Positions 1 to 6,113 of a stretch of DNA of 17,568 nucleotides are shown here, in pieces. This stretch comes from an uncultured Pseudomonadota bacterium (GTDB lineage Bacteria > Pseudomonadota > Gammaproteobacteria > Burkholderiales > Thiobacillaceae). The number at the start of each line of letters is the position of its first letter. Position 1 is the stretch's first letter. Location: NCBI GenBank assembly GCA_903883985.1, contig CAISDD010000437.1, positions 1 through 17,568 on the forward strand, in the 5' to 3' direction. Position numbers and translations under genes: made by a program. Below the pieces are notes generated by a model, which made no database searches, was not told the DNA's origin, and saw only the letters and a list, made by a program, of their open reading frames with translations.

Positions 1-248
1 AAATGCGCGGAGACCCGCAGCCCCTGGATCTCGGCGTAATAGGGATGTTCTTCCGGGTTCAGGCGATTCGTAAACAGTTGCTCGACCCCCGGCCCGCCAA
101 ACTGACCAGGCGGCAGACTGATGTTATGGACCACCAGCAGCGAAACCGCACAGCCCTCGGGGCGGGCATCGCAATGCGGCGAGTCGACCCTGCGGGCACC
201 CGGCAGCCAGCCCTCCTCGTCAACGCCCCCAAACTCACGATTCACCAT
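1..248 (-). CDS. ampD: 1,6-anhydro-N-acetylmuramyl-L-alanine amidase AmpD, 5' part (runs off the window)
   Basis: The first 82 codons are present; the 3' part lies beyond the left edge. AmpD is a cytoplasmic zinc amidase that removes the peptide from 1,6-anhydro-muropeptides during cell-wall recycling. Translation of the minus strand gives features typical of its N-terminus: GWLPGARRVDSPHCDARP, then SLLVVHNISLPPGQFGGPGV, then a segment ending in RVSAH. The HN in VVHNISLP includes the first zinc-ligand histidine of the family. The start at 248 (ATG) is preceded by a G-run (about 251-258 on this strand) that could serve as ribosome binding site; a GTG one codon later is also possible. It is a housekeeping gene downstream of the hyf-like operon in the same direction, separated by 163 nt, and probably has no functional link to it. 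The family call is secure; whether the gene is intact cannot be seen. Confidence 0.93.
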   Translation of the reverse strand, partial: MVNREFGGVDEEGWLPGARRVDSPHCDARPEGCAVSLLVVHNISLPPGQFGGPGVEQLFTNRLNPEEHPYYAEIQGLRVSAH

Positions 249-343
249 TTGCCGCCCCCCTGTCAATTCTAAAGTGGACCCCGATTTCAAGGCAGGTTTA
301 ACGGGCATGGCGAGTAAGCCGCCAGCGGGTGATGAACGTTCAT

Positions 344-404
344 AGGGTCAGGTCTTTCCTTTTCCCGGCAAGAATGCACGAGGCAAAAGGAAAGACCTGA
401 CCCT
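344..404. repeat. Perfect 20-bp inverted repeat with 21-nt loop
   Basis: Arms 344-363 and 385-404 are exact reverse complements (AGGGTCAGGTCTTTCCTTTT on the left arm); the loop is 364-384. It begins 8 nt after the hyfI stop codon in the direction of hyfI transcription, so the transcript would carry a strong hairpin. No T-tract follows on the minus strand, so a classical intrinsic terminator is not supported. It may stabilise or end the hyf transcript. The GGGTCAGGTCTT motif resembles ends of REP-like or REP-associated tyrosine transposase elements seen in proteobacteria; that link is from memory and unverified. Confidence 0.8.
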
Positions 405-411
405 GGGTGTG

Positions 412-942
412 CTACCTTCCCCCGCTGACGGCCGCGAGGATGCCCGCGAGCAAGGCAGTGGGTGTGGGCGGGCATCCTGGCACTTCGACGTCCACCGGGA
501 TGACGTTGGCGATCTTGCCGCAGGAGGCGTAATTTTCGCCGAACATGGCCCCTGCCATGCCGCAGCCGCCGGCGCAATCGCCCATGGCCACCACCCACTT
601 GGGTTCCGGGGTGGCGTCATAGGTACGCTTTAGCGCGGTTTCCAGGTTGCGCGAGACCGGGCCGGTGACCAGAAGCACGTCTACGTGGCGCGGGCTGGCG
701 GCAAACTTCACGCCGAGGCCCTCGATATTGTAGTGGGGGCCACCCAGTGCGTGGATTTCCTGTTCACAGCCGTTGCAGGAGCCGGCATCGACATGGCGGA
801 TCGAGATCGCCTGGCCGAAGACCTTGAGGATGTCGGCGTGCAATTCCTGGTCCCGTGTGCGCAATGACAGATCCGGCGCGGGCGCGGGTTCCGAGACGAT
901 GCCGGTCTTGAATATCTTCTGAAGGAGGAGGTGGGTGGCCAT
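412..942 (-). CDS. hyfI: Hyf/Ehr-type small subunit, NuoB-like Fe-S protein (HyfI-like)
   Basis: Peripheral subunit related to HycG/HyfI and to NuoB of complex I. It should carry the [4Fe-4S] cluster nearest the large subunit on the cytoplasmic side. The 176-aa product has the expected cysteine pattern: GSCNGCE (C56, C59), GDCAGGC (C123, C127) and VPGCPPTP (C157), with SPRHVDVLLVTGPVS between, a block shared by the family. It is shorter than E. coli HyfI. The start chosen at 942 gives the natural N-terminus MATHLLLQKIFKTG, but it has no Shine-Dalgarno sequence: a C-rich heptamer array lies directly upstream on this strand. An alternative in-frame ATG at 1044 overlaps the hyfG stop as TAATG and would add 34 Pro/Ser/Thr-rich residues encoded by the array. 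It is the last gene of the hyf-like run. The Fe-S ligands are intact although the NiFe ligands of the partner subunit are lost. Confidence 0.9.
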   Translation of the reverse strand: MATHLLLQKIFKTGIVSEPAPAPDLSLRTRDQELHADILKVFGQAISIRHVDAGSCNGCEQEIHALGGPHYNIEGLGVKFAASPRHVDVLLVTGPVSRNLETALKRTYDATPEPKWVVAMGDCAGGCGMAGAMFGENYASCGKIANVIPVDVEVPGCPPTPTALLAGILAAVSGGR

Positions 943-1042
943 GGGAGTGGGGAGTGGGGAGTGGGGAGTGGGGAGCGGGGAGCGGGAAGTGAGGAGTGGG
1001 GAGCGGGGAGCGGGGAGTGGTGTTACCGCTCCCCGCTCTCCC
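943..1042. repeat. Heptamer tandem array (11 x GGGAGTG-type) plus inverted copy
   Basis: Eleven consecutive 7-bp units on the plus strand run from 943 to 1019. Consensus is GGGAGYG; two units vary (GGAAGTG at 985-991, AGGAGTG at 992-998). After a short spacer (about 1020-1025), 1026-1042 holds an inverted C-rich copy able to pair with the last units. The plus strand has many runs of 3-4 G and could form G-quadruplexes. The array fills nearly all the space between the hyfG stop and the hyfI start and replaces any Shine-Dalgarno there. Heptameric short tandem repeats of this style are known from cyanobacteria; no relation is implied. Confidence 0.92.
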
Positions 1043-1043
1043 A

Positions 1044-2687
1044 TTACAGATCTTGTCCGCTGTAACTCAAGTTGAAGGATTTGTTGATCAACGGGAAATC
1101 CGGAACGATGTTGCCCAGGATGCCCACTTCCAGGAGCGGCCAGTTCTGCCAGGAAGGGTCGTGGGGGTGGACCCGGTCCAGCCTGCCGTCCTCCGCGATG
1201 CGCAGCGCCACGATCACTTCGCCACGCCAGCCCTCGACCCAACCGATGCCCTCGCGCACCCCCGCGGCCGGATTGAGCGGCGCCTGGATGGCGCCAGCCG
1301 GCAGGCCCTTGAGCAGGGCACGGAGCAAACGCATGGATTCGAACACCTCGGCGAAACGCACCTCGGAACGGGCCTGCACGTCGCCCTTGCGGGCGGTGGC
1401 CATGGCCACGTCCAGCGTGTCATACGGCGCCTGCGGGAACTGGGCGCGAGCATCCCATGCCTGGGCGCTGGCGCGGCCGGCCAGGCCGGTCAGCCCCAAA
1501 CGCGCGGCCAGGGCCGGCTTGCACACGCCGGTGTTCACGAAGCGGTCCTGCAAGGTGGCGTGTTCGTCGTAGATCACCTTGAGGTCGCGCACTTCGGCCT
1601 CGATGCGCTTGCTGGCGGCGCGCAGTGCCTTCCTGCCGGCCTCATCCAGGTCCACCGCGACCCCGCCGGGGACGATACGGTCGAACAGATAGCGGTGGCC
1701 GAACAGCTTGGCCGTGAGACGCAACCAGTCTTCCTTGAGTCGCCAGAACTGCATGAAACCGAAACTCAGCGCCACATCGTTACCCATATAGCCCAGGTCG
1801 CCCAGGTGGTTGGCGACCCGCTCGATCTCCAGGAACAGGGCGCGCAGCCAGGCCGCACGGTCCGGAACGGCGCTGAGCGTGGCCTGCTCCACCGCCATGC
1901 AGTAGGCCCAGGCGAAGGCGACGTGGGAATCGCCGGAGACACGGCCGGCGAGCTTCGCGCCGGCGGCCAGGTCCATGCCGACGAAACGCTTCTCCACGCC
2001 CTGGTGGGTGTAGCCCAGACGCTGTTCCAGCTTGAGCACGCGGTCACCGATGATGGAAAAACGGAAATGCCCTGGCTCGATGGTGCCTGCGTGGATCGGT
2101 CCCACCGGGATCTCATGGACACCGTCGCCTTCGACACGGATGAAGGCGTAGCCGTCAACTTCAGCGAGTGGCTTGTGGCAAGTGGCAAGTGGCGATTCGC
2201 TACTTGCGACTCGCGCGACGAAGTCGCTACGCAAGGGGAATTCGTCTTCGTTCCAGGCCTTGTGGCGCAGCCATTTACGAGTGTCCACCGCGCCTGCGGC
2301 CCGGATTCCTAGCAGATCGAAAGTGGCCCGCTGCATGCGGTCGGCTTGCGGGAAGATGGCGGACAGGTCGGGATAAGCCGGTTCTGTTTCCGGCAAGGCG
2401 GCACTGATCCAGACCAGGCCGGCGGCGGTGATGCAGGCGATGTGAATCGCGTAGCCTGCGTCCCTCACCCCCGGCCCCTCTCCCGCCTGCGGGCGAGGGG
2501 AGCTTCGCGAGTCGCTATCGCGACTGTTGTTGACGAAGCGATCATCGGAGCCCCACAGCGCCACCAGTTGGCCGCCTTCGTCTTTCACCGCCTGGGCCAG
2601 CGCGGGCAGATTCGCGGCATCGACCCGGCCACGCCGGATATGGGCAGCGATTTGAGTGAGGTTCCAGTCTTGCGTGCCGATTGTCAT
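1044..2687 (-). CDS. hyfG: Hyf/Ehr-type large subunit, fused NuoC/NuoD-like, without NiFe ligands (HyfG-like)
   Basis: 547 aa, close to the length of E. coli HyfG. An N-terminal NuoC-like part (about 1-195, with FPQADRMQRATFDLLGI near 112-128 and RKWLRHKAWNEDEFPLRSDF) is followed by a NuoD/hydrogenase-like part (about 197-547, starting HEIPVGPIHAGTIEPGHFRF). The first NiFe site, RxCGxC in hydrogenases, reads R249-V-S251-G-D-S254-H. The C-terminal DPCxxC site reads N539-L-S541-Y-S-G544. All four metal-binding cysteines are absent, so NiFe catalysis is not expected; this is the defining trait of Ehr complexes. Two stretches look like in-frame repeat insertions: about 52-76 and about 157-176. 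The start ATG at 2687 has a weak GGA-type site upstream. The stop (TAA 1046-1044) overlaps a possible ATG for hyfI. Its role in the complex is presumably structural or redox-linked; the substrate is unknown. Confidence 0.9.
   Translation of the reverse strand: MTIGTQDWNLTQIAAHIRRGRVDAANLPALAQAVKDEGGQLVALWGSDDRFVNNSRDSDSRSSPRPQAGEGPGVRDAGYAIHIACITAAGLVWISAALPETEPAYPDLSAIFPQADRMQRATFDLLGIRAAGAVDTRKWLRHKAWNEDEFPLRSDFVARVASSESPLATCHKPLAEVDGYAFIRVEGDGVHEIPVGPIHAGTIEPGHFRFSIIGDRVLKLEQRLGYTHQGVEKRFVGMDLAAGAKLAGRVSGDSHVAFAWAYCMAVEQATLSAVPDRAAWLRALFLEIERVANHLGDLGYMGNDVALSFGFMQFWRLKEDWLRLTAKLFGHRYLFDRIVPGGVAVDLDEAGRKALRAASKRIEAEVRDLKVIYDEHATLQDRFVNTGVCKPALAARLGLTGLAGRASAQAWDARAQFPQAPYDTLDVAMATARKGDVQARSEVRFAEVFESMRLLRALLKGLPAGAIQAPLNPAAGVREGIGWVEGWRGEVIVALRIAEDGRLDRVHPHDPSWQNWPLLEVGILGNIVPDFPLINKSFNLSYSGQDL
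2164..2198. repeat. 7-bp periodic repeat inside hyfG
   Basis: Five successive heptamers on the plus strand: GCGAGTG (2164-2170), GCTTGTG (2171-2177), GCAAGTG twice (2178-2191) and GCGATTC (2192-2198). They have the same period and end pattern as the GGGAGTG array beside hyfI. They encode part of a stretch in HyfG (about residues 164-175) that interrupts otherwise complex I-like sequence between PLRSDF and DGYAFIRVEGDG. The repeat keeps the frame open. Confidence 0.7.
2462..2525. repeat. Palindromic repeat element inserted in frame in hyfG
   Basis: The core dyad pairs CCCCTC-T-CCCGC (2475-2486) with GCGGG-C-GAGGGG (2489-2500): 11 pairs, one T/C mismatch and a 2-nt loop. A second small dyad, AGTCGC (2510-2515) with GCGACT (2520-2525), follows. 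On the coding strand the core reads SPRPQAGEGPGVR, which looks like the translation of a dispersed proteobacterial intergenic repeat rather than native NuoC-like sequence. It sits between LVALWGSDDR and GYAIHIACITAAG, which would join smoothly without it. Confidence 0.75.
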
Positions 2688-2729
2688 CGCGTGTCCATAA
2701 GTAACGGTATCCGCCTTACATATTCCATC

Positions 2730-4199
2730 TCACCCTCCCAGCAGGGCTGCGGCCTGGCGGTACCACTGCGCCAGGTAGGGCGGGATGAACAGCCCGAGCA
2801 TCAGTACCAACCCCAGGTGCAGGAACACCGGCACCAGCGCGGGCTGGTGCGGCAGGGCAGGCAACTCGGTCTCGCCGAACACCATGGGCTGCACGCGACC
2901 AAAGATGGAGGCAAACGCCACCCCCAGGGCCAGGAGCAGGAAGGGCGTGGCCCAGGCATGCTCGTGCATGGCCGTGGTGATGATCAGGAACTCACTGGCG
3001 AACACCCCGAAAGGCGGCACTCCCAAAATGGCAATGGTGCCCAGCATCAGGCCCCAGCCGATGGTGGGGCTGGTCTTGATCAGGCCGCGGATGCCGTCCA
3101 TCAACTGGGTGCCGGCCTTCTGGGTGGCATGGCCCACGGCGAAGAAGATGGCCGACTTGGTCAGGCTGTGCATGGTCATGTGCAGCAACCCGGCAAAACT
3201 GGCCACCGGGCCACCCATGCCAAAGGCGAAGGTGACCAAGCCCATGTGCTCAATGGAGGAGTAGGCGAACATCCGCTTCACATCGGTCTGACGCTTGATC
3301 AAGAAGGCGGCCACCACCACCGAGAGCAGGCCGAAGCCCATCATCAGTCCGCCGGCCATGCTGACGCCCTCGACCTGGCTGCCTAAAGCCCCGTCCACCA
3401 GCACCTTGGAACGCATCACCGCATACAACGCGACGTTGAGCAGCAGGCCGGAGAGCACGGCGGACACGGGCGTTGGGCCTTCGGCATGGGCATCGGGCAG
3501 CCAACTGTGCAGCGGGGCCAGGCCCACCTTGGTGCCGTAGCCCACCAGCAGGAAGACAAAGGCCAGTTGCAGCACGGTGGGTTCCAGTTGCGCCTTGACT
3601 GCGTTCAAGTGGGTCCAGAGCAGGGCGGTGCCGCCGGAGCCTAGGACTTTCTCCGCCGCGAAGTAGAGCAGGATGGTACCGAACAGGGCTTGGGCGATAC
3701 CCACACCGCACAGGATGAAGTATTTCCAGGCGGCTTCCAGGGAGGCCGGTGTGCGGTAAAGGGACACCAGCAGCACCGTGGCCAGGGTGGCCGCCTCCAT
3801 GGACACCCAGAGGATGCCCATGTTGTTGGTCGTCAGCGCCAGGAGCATGGCGGCGATGAACACCTGGTAGCTGCTGTGATAGAGGCGCAAGCGTTTGTCG
3901 TTGAGGCGGCCGTGCTCCTTCTCGATGCGCATATAGGGGCGCGAGAACAGCGAGGTGGTGAAAGCCACGAAGGCGGTCAGCGCCACCAGGAAGACGTTGA
4001 ACGGGTCGATGAAGAACCAGCCCTCGCCGGCCACCACCATGGGGCCGTGGGCGATGATGCGGGCGGTGAGCGCGACCGCCGCCACCAGGGTGAGGAAGCT
4101 GAACAGCGCGTTGATTTCCGGGGCGTTGCGGCGATTGCCCCAGAGCCCAAGAAACAGCCCTCCGGAGAGGGGAATGCCGAGTAAGCAGTAGATTTCCAT
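2730..4199 (-). CDS. hyfF: Antiporter-like membrane subunit (HyfF-like)
   Basis: 489-aa polytopic membrane protein of the Mrp-antiporter/NuoL-M-N superfamily, closest in style to HyfF of hydrogenase-4. Membrane helices run through almost the whole length. Family landmarks are the charged helix SMEAATLATVLL with E135, and YGTKVGLAPLHSWLPDAH (K224, then H231), the lysine helix thought to take part in ion translocation. SAVLSGLLLNVALYAVMR follows, with N255 where HyfB-type proteins have a lysine. Further on, HMGLVTFAFGMGG and PPFGVFASEFLIITT match the discontinuous-helix regions. The start ATG at 4199 has GGATAA about 9 nt upstream on the minus strand. It lies downstream of hyfE after a 112-nt repeat-containing gap and 42 nt before hyfG. 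It probably forms one of two ion channels of the complex; the ion (H+ or Na+) cannot be told. Confidence 0.9.
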   Translation of the reverse strand: MEIYCLLGIPLSGGLFLGLWGNRRNAPEINALFSFLTLVAAVALTARIIAHGPMVVAGEGWFFIDPFNVFLVALTAFVAFTTSLFSRPYMRIEKEHGRLNDKRLRLYHSSYQVFIAAMLLALTTNNMGILWVSMEAATLATVLLVSLYRTPASLEAAWKYFILCGVGIAQALFGTILLYFAAEKVLGSGGTALLWTHLNAVKAQLEPTVLQLAFVFLLVGYGTKVGLAPLHSWLPDAHAEGPTPVSAVLSGLLLNVALYAVMRSKVLVDGALGSQVEGVSMAGGLMMGFGLLSVVVAAFLIKRQTDVKRMFAYSSIEHMGLVTFAFGMGGPVASFAGLLHMTMHSLTKSAIFFAVGHATQKAGTQLMDGIRGLIKTSPTIGWGLMLGTIAILGVPPFGVFASEFLIITTAMHEHAWATPFLLLALGVAFASIFGRVQPMVFGETELPALPHQPALVPVFLHLGLVLMLGLFIPPYLAQWYRQAAALLGG

Positions 4200-4227
4200 G
4201 TCTAGTTATCCATACCTTTGCACGCGC

Positions 4228-4275
4228 CACTCCCCTCTATGCCAAAGGTGGGGTGGTGGGGATTTTGGGGGGTTG
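4228..4275. repeat. Degenerate C-rich/G-rich repeat between hyfE and hyfF
   Basis: The 112-nt gap (4200-4311) contains CTCCCCTCTATGCCAAAGG followed by G-rich runs and ATTTTGGGGGG. Read on the minus strand (AATCCCC..CCCC..CTTTGG..AGAGGGG) it parallels the second hairpin unit of the hyfB-hyfC gap read on the plus strand, so it looks like a degraded, inverted copy of the same repeat family. No gene is evident in this gap. Confidence 0.55.
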
Positions 4276-4311
4276 AGCGGTTGCGGGCGCGAGGGGTCAG
4301 GCGGGCCATAC

Positions 4312-4974
4312 TCAGCGTTCCTTCAGCTTTTCCATATGCTTCAGGTCCAGCGAATCGAAAGTCTCGCGGATCTGGAAGAAGAAGATGCCCAGCACAAACA
4401 CGCCCACCAGCACGTCCAGGGCCACGCCCATCTCCACCACCAGGGGCATGCCGTAGGTCGCGCTGGTGGCGGCGAAGAACAGGCCGTTTTCCATGGCCAG
4501 GAAGCCGATCACCTGGGGAATGGCCTTGCTGCGGGTGATCATCATGAGGAAGGCCAGCAACACGGTGGCCATGGCGATGCCCAGCGTCGAGCGCATGACG
4601 GTGCCGGACATCTGCGAGATGGGCAAAGCCAGGTTGAATGCAAAGATCACCAGGGCAATGCCGATGAGCATGGTGGTGGGGATGTTGATCATGGGTTCCA
4701 CGTCCCGGTCCACGTTCAGTTTCTTGATCAATCGGTAGAAGAACCAAGGCATGGCGATGACCTTGAGCACCAGGGTGATACCGGCCGACCAGTACAGGTG
4801 ATGCTGGCCGGTGGACCAAGCAACGATGGCGGTGGAGGCGGACAGGGCCGCCCCCTGCCAGGCAAACAGGGTGATCAGGCCGGCGATGCGGCGCTGCGAC
4901 AGCATGGCGAAGGAGATCAGCAGCAGCAGCGCGGCCAGCAGGTTGATGACTTGCAGGTTGTAGGTCAGGGGCAT
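4312..4974 (-). CDS. hyfE: NuoK-like membrane subunit (HyfE-like)
   Basis: 220 aa, essentially the length of E. coli HyfE. About six to seven predicted membrane helices. The second half contains VIGFLAMENGLFFAA (E162) and a second buried glutamate in VVEMGVALDVLVGVFVLG (E181), matching the two-glutamate arrangement of NuoK that links the proton path of complex I to the antiporter modules. The protein ends in a charged, soluble tail (FDSLDLKHMEKLKER). The start at 4974 has a strong G-run about 5 nt upstream on the minus strand. It lies 37 nt after hyfC and belongs to the same transcription unit. The family assignment rests on length, membrane profile, gene order and the glutamates. Confidence 0.87.
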   Translation of the reverse strand: MPLTYNLQVINLLAALLLLISFAMLSQRRIAGLITLFAWQGAALSASTAIVAWSTGQHHLYWSAGITLVLKVIAMPWFFYRLIKKLNVDRDVEPMINIPTTMLIGIALVIFAFNLALPISQMSGTVMRSTLGIAMATVLLAFLMMITRSKAIPQVIGFLAMENGLFFAATSATYGMPLVVEMGVALDVLVGVFVLGIFFFQIRETFDSLDLKHMEKLKER

Positions 4975-5011
4975 GTTGCCCCCCCTACGAAACCACGTAT
5001 GTTGGCTTGCA

Positions 5012-5956
5012 TCAGACCTCCAGCAGAAAATGGATCAGCATACCCAGTACCCCGAGCAGGAAGGCCGTGCCGAGGAACTCGGGGGCGCGGAACAATCGCA
5101 CCTTGGCGGAGACGGCCTCCTGCAGTGAGAGCGCGGCGCCGCCCACCAGCAGTTTCGCCAGCATGGCGACGAGCGCCAGGGGCAGGGCGGCGAAATCACC
5201 GCGCTGGGCGATGCCCCAGGGCACGAACAGGGCGATACCCAACACCGAGTAGGTGAACAGTTTCAGAGCCACCGCCCATTCGATCAGCGCCAGATGGCGC
5301 GCCGAATATTCCAGGATCATGGCCTCGTGGATCATGGTCAGTTCCAGGTGGGTGGTGGGGTTGTCCACCGGGATGCGCGCGTTCTCGGCGGTCGAAACCA
5401 TCCAGAACGCCACCGCCGCGAACGCCATGCTGGGGTAAATGACGAAGTCCTTGTGAGCCAGGGTCTGGACGATGATCGGTAGTTCTGTGGATTGGGAGAT
5501 CAGGCTGGCGGTGAAAAACACCATCAGAAGTGCCGGCTCAGCCAGGAAGGAGACCAGCATTTCCCTGCGCGCACCCAGGCTGCCGAAGGCGGTGCCGATG
5601 TCCATGGCGGCCAGTGCCAGAAACACTCGGGCCAGGGCGAAAATGCCCACAAGGGCGATGACGTCCGCCGCTGGAGAGAACGGCAGGTCATTGGCGATGG
5701 TCGGCACGAGGCCCGCAGCCAGTGCCATGCAGGCGAAGATCATGTAGGGCGCGAAACGGAACAGCGGGGACGCCGAATGGGCGATCACCGCGTCCTTGTT
5801 GAACAGCTTGCGCAGGGTCCGGTACGGCTGGGTGATAGGCGGCGCGCTACGGCCCTGCAGCCAGGCGCGGCACTGGTTGACCCAGCCCATCAGCAAGGGG
5901 GCCAGCAGGATGGACAGGAGGGTCTGGACGGTTTGCAGGAGGATGCCGGTGATCAT
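5012..5956 (-). CDS. hyfC: NuoH-like membrane subunit (HyfC-like)
   Basis: 314 aa, the usual size for HyfC/HycD (NuoH homologue), the subunit that anchors the peripheral arm to the membrane and forms the E-channel. Recognisable parts are ITQPYRTLRKLFNKD (41-55, first cytoplasmic loop), DIGTAFGSLGARREMLVSFL (119-138) and the hallmark ENARIPVDNPTTHLELTMIHEAM region (191-213), which carries conserved charged residues at the interface with the NuoB/NuoD-like subunits. All of these are intact, so the coupling region looks functional even though the NiFe site is gone. The start ATG at 5956 has an SD-like GGGGGAG about 6 nt upstream, supplied by a repeat that fills the gap to hyfB. Confidence 0.92.
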   Translation of the reverse strand: MITGILLQTVQTLLSILLAPLLMGWVNQCRAWLQGRSAPPITQPYRTLRKLFNKDAVIAHSASPLFRFAPYMIFACMALAAGLVPTIANDLPFSPAADVIALVGIFALARVFLALAAMDIGTAFGSLGARREMLVSFLAEPALLMVFFTASLISQSTELPIIVQTLAHKDFVIYPSMAFAAVAFWMVSTAENARIPVDNPTTHLELTMIHEAMILEYSARHLALIEWAVALKLFTYSVLGIALFVPWGIAQRGDFAALPLALVAMLAKLLVGGAALSLQEAVSAKVRLFRAPEFLGTAFLLGVLGMLIHFLLEV

Positions 5957-5960
5957 GGCA

Positions 5961-6086
5961 ACTCCCCCTTTTGTAAAAGAGGGGCCGGGGTACCGAAGGA
6001 TGGAGGCTTCATCAGGGATGTATGGGGGGTTGGGCGACCACCGACGTCGGCAAATTCCCCCTGCCCCCCTTTGGGAAAGAGGGGGG
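5961..6086. repeat. Paired-hairpin repeat element between hyfB and hyfC
   Basis: The 157-nt gap holds two hairpins of the same design exactly 100 nt apart. The first pairs CCCCCTTTT (5964-5972) with AAAAG-A-GGGG (5975-5984); the second pairs CCCCCCTTT (6064-6072) with AAAG-A-GGGGG (from 6076). Each has a single bulged A at the same place. The inner part includes a GGGGGGTTGGG run. On the transcribed strand the first hairpin arm provides the Shine-Dalgarno of hyfC. No gene is evident in the gap. It looks like a miniature dispersed element. Confidence 0.75.
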
Positions 6087-6113
6087 CAAAGATCAAGTGG
6101 TTGCGCATTGTCA

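Noticed and set aside
943..1019. CRISPR array or other spacer-repeat structure
   Set aside because: Units are contiguous 7-mers with no spacers and there are no cas genes.
996..2312. Long plus-strand open frame (438 aa) opposite hyfG, and similar ones opposite the other hyf and SulP genes
   Set aside because: They are antisense to clear protein families in GC-rich DNA, have His/Gln/Gly-rich composition typical of shadow frames, and match no recognisable family.
1044..2687. Active [NiFe] hydrogenase or formate hydrogenlyase large subunit
   Set aside because: All four NiFe-binding cysteines are replaced (Ser251, Ser254, Ser541, Gly544), and no maturation or formate dehydrogenase genes are visible.
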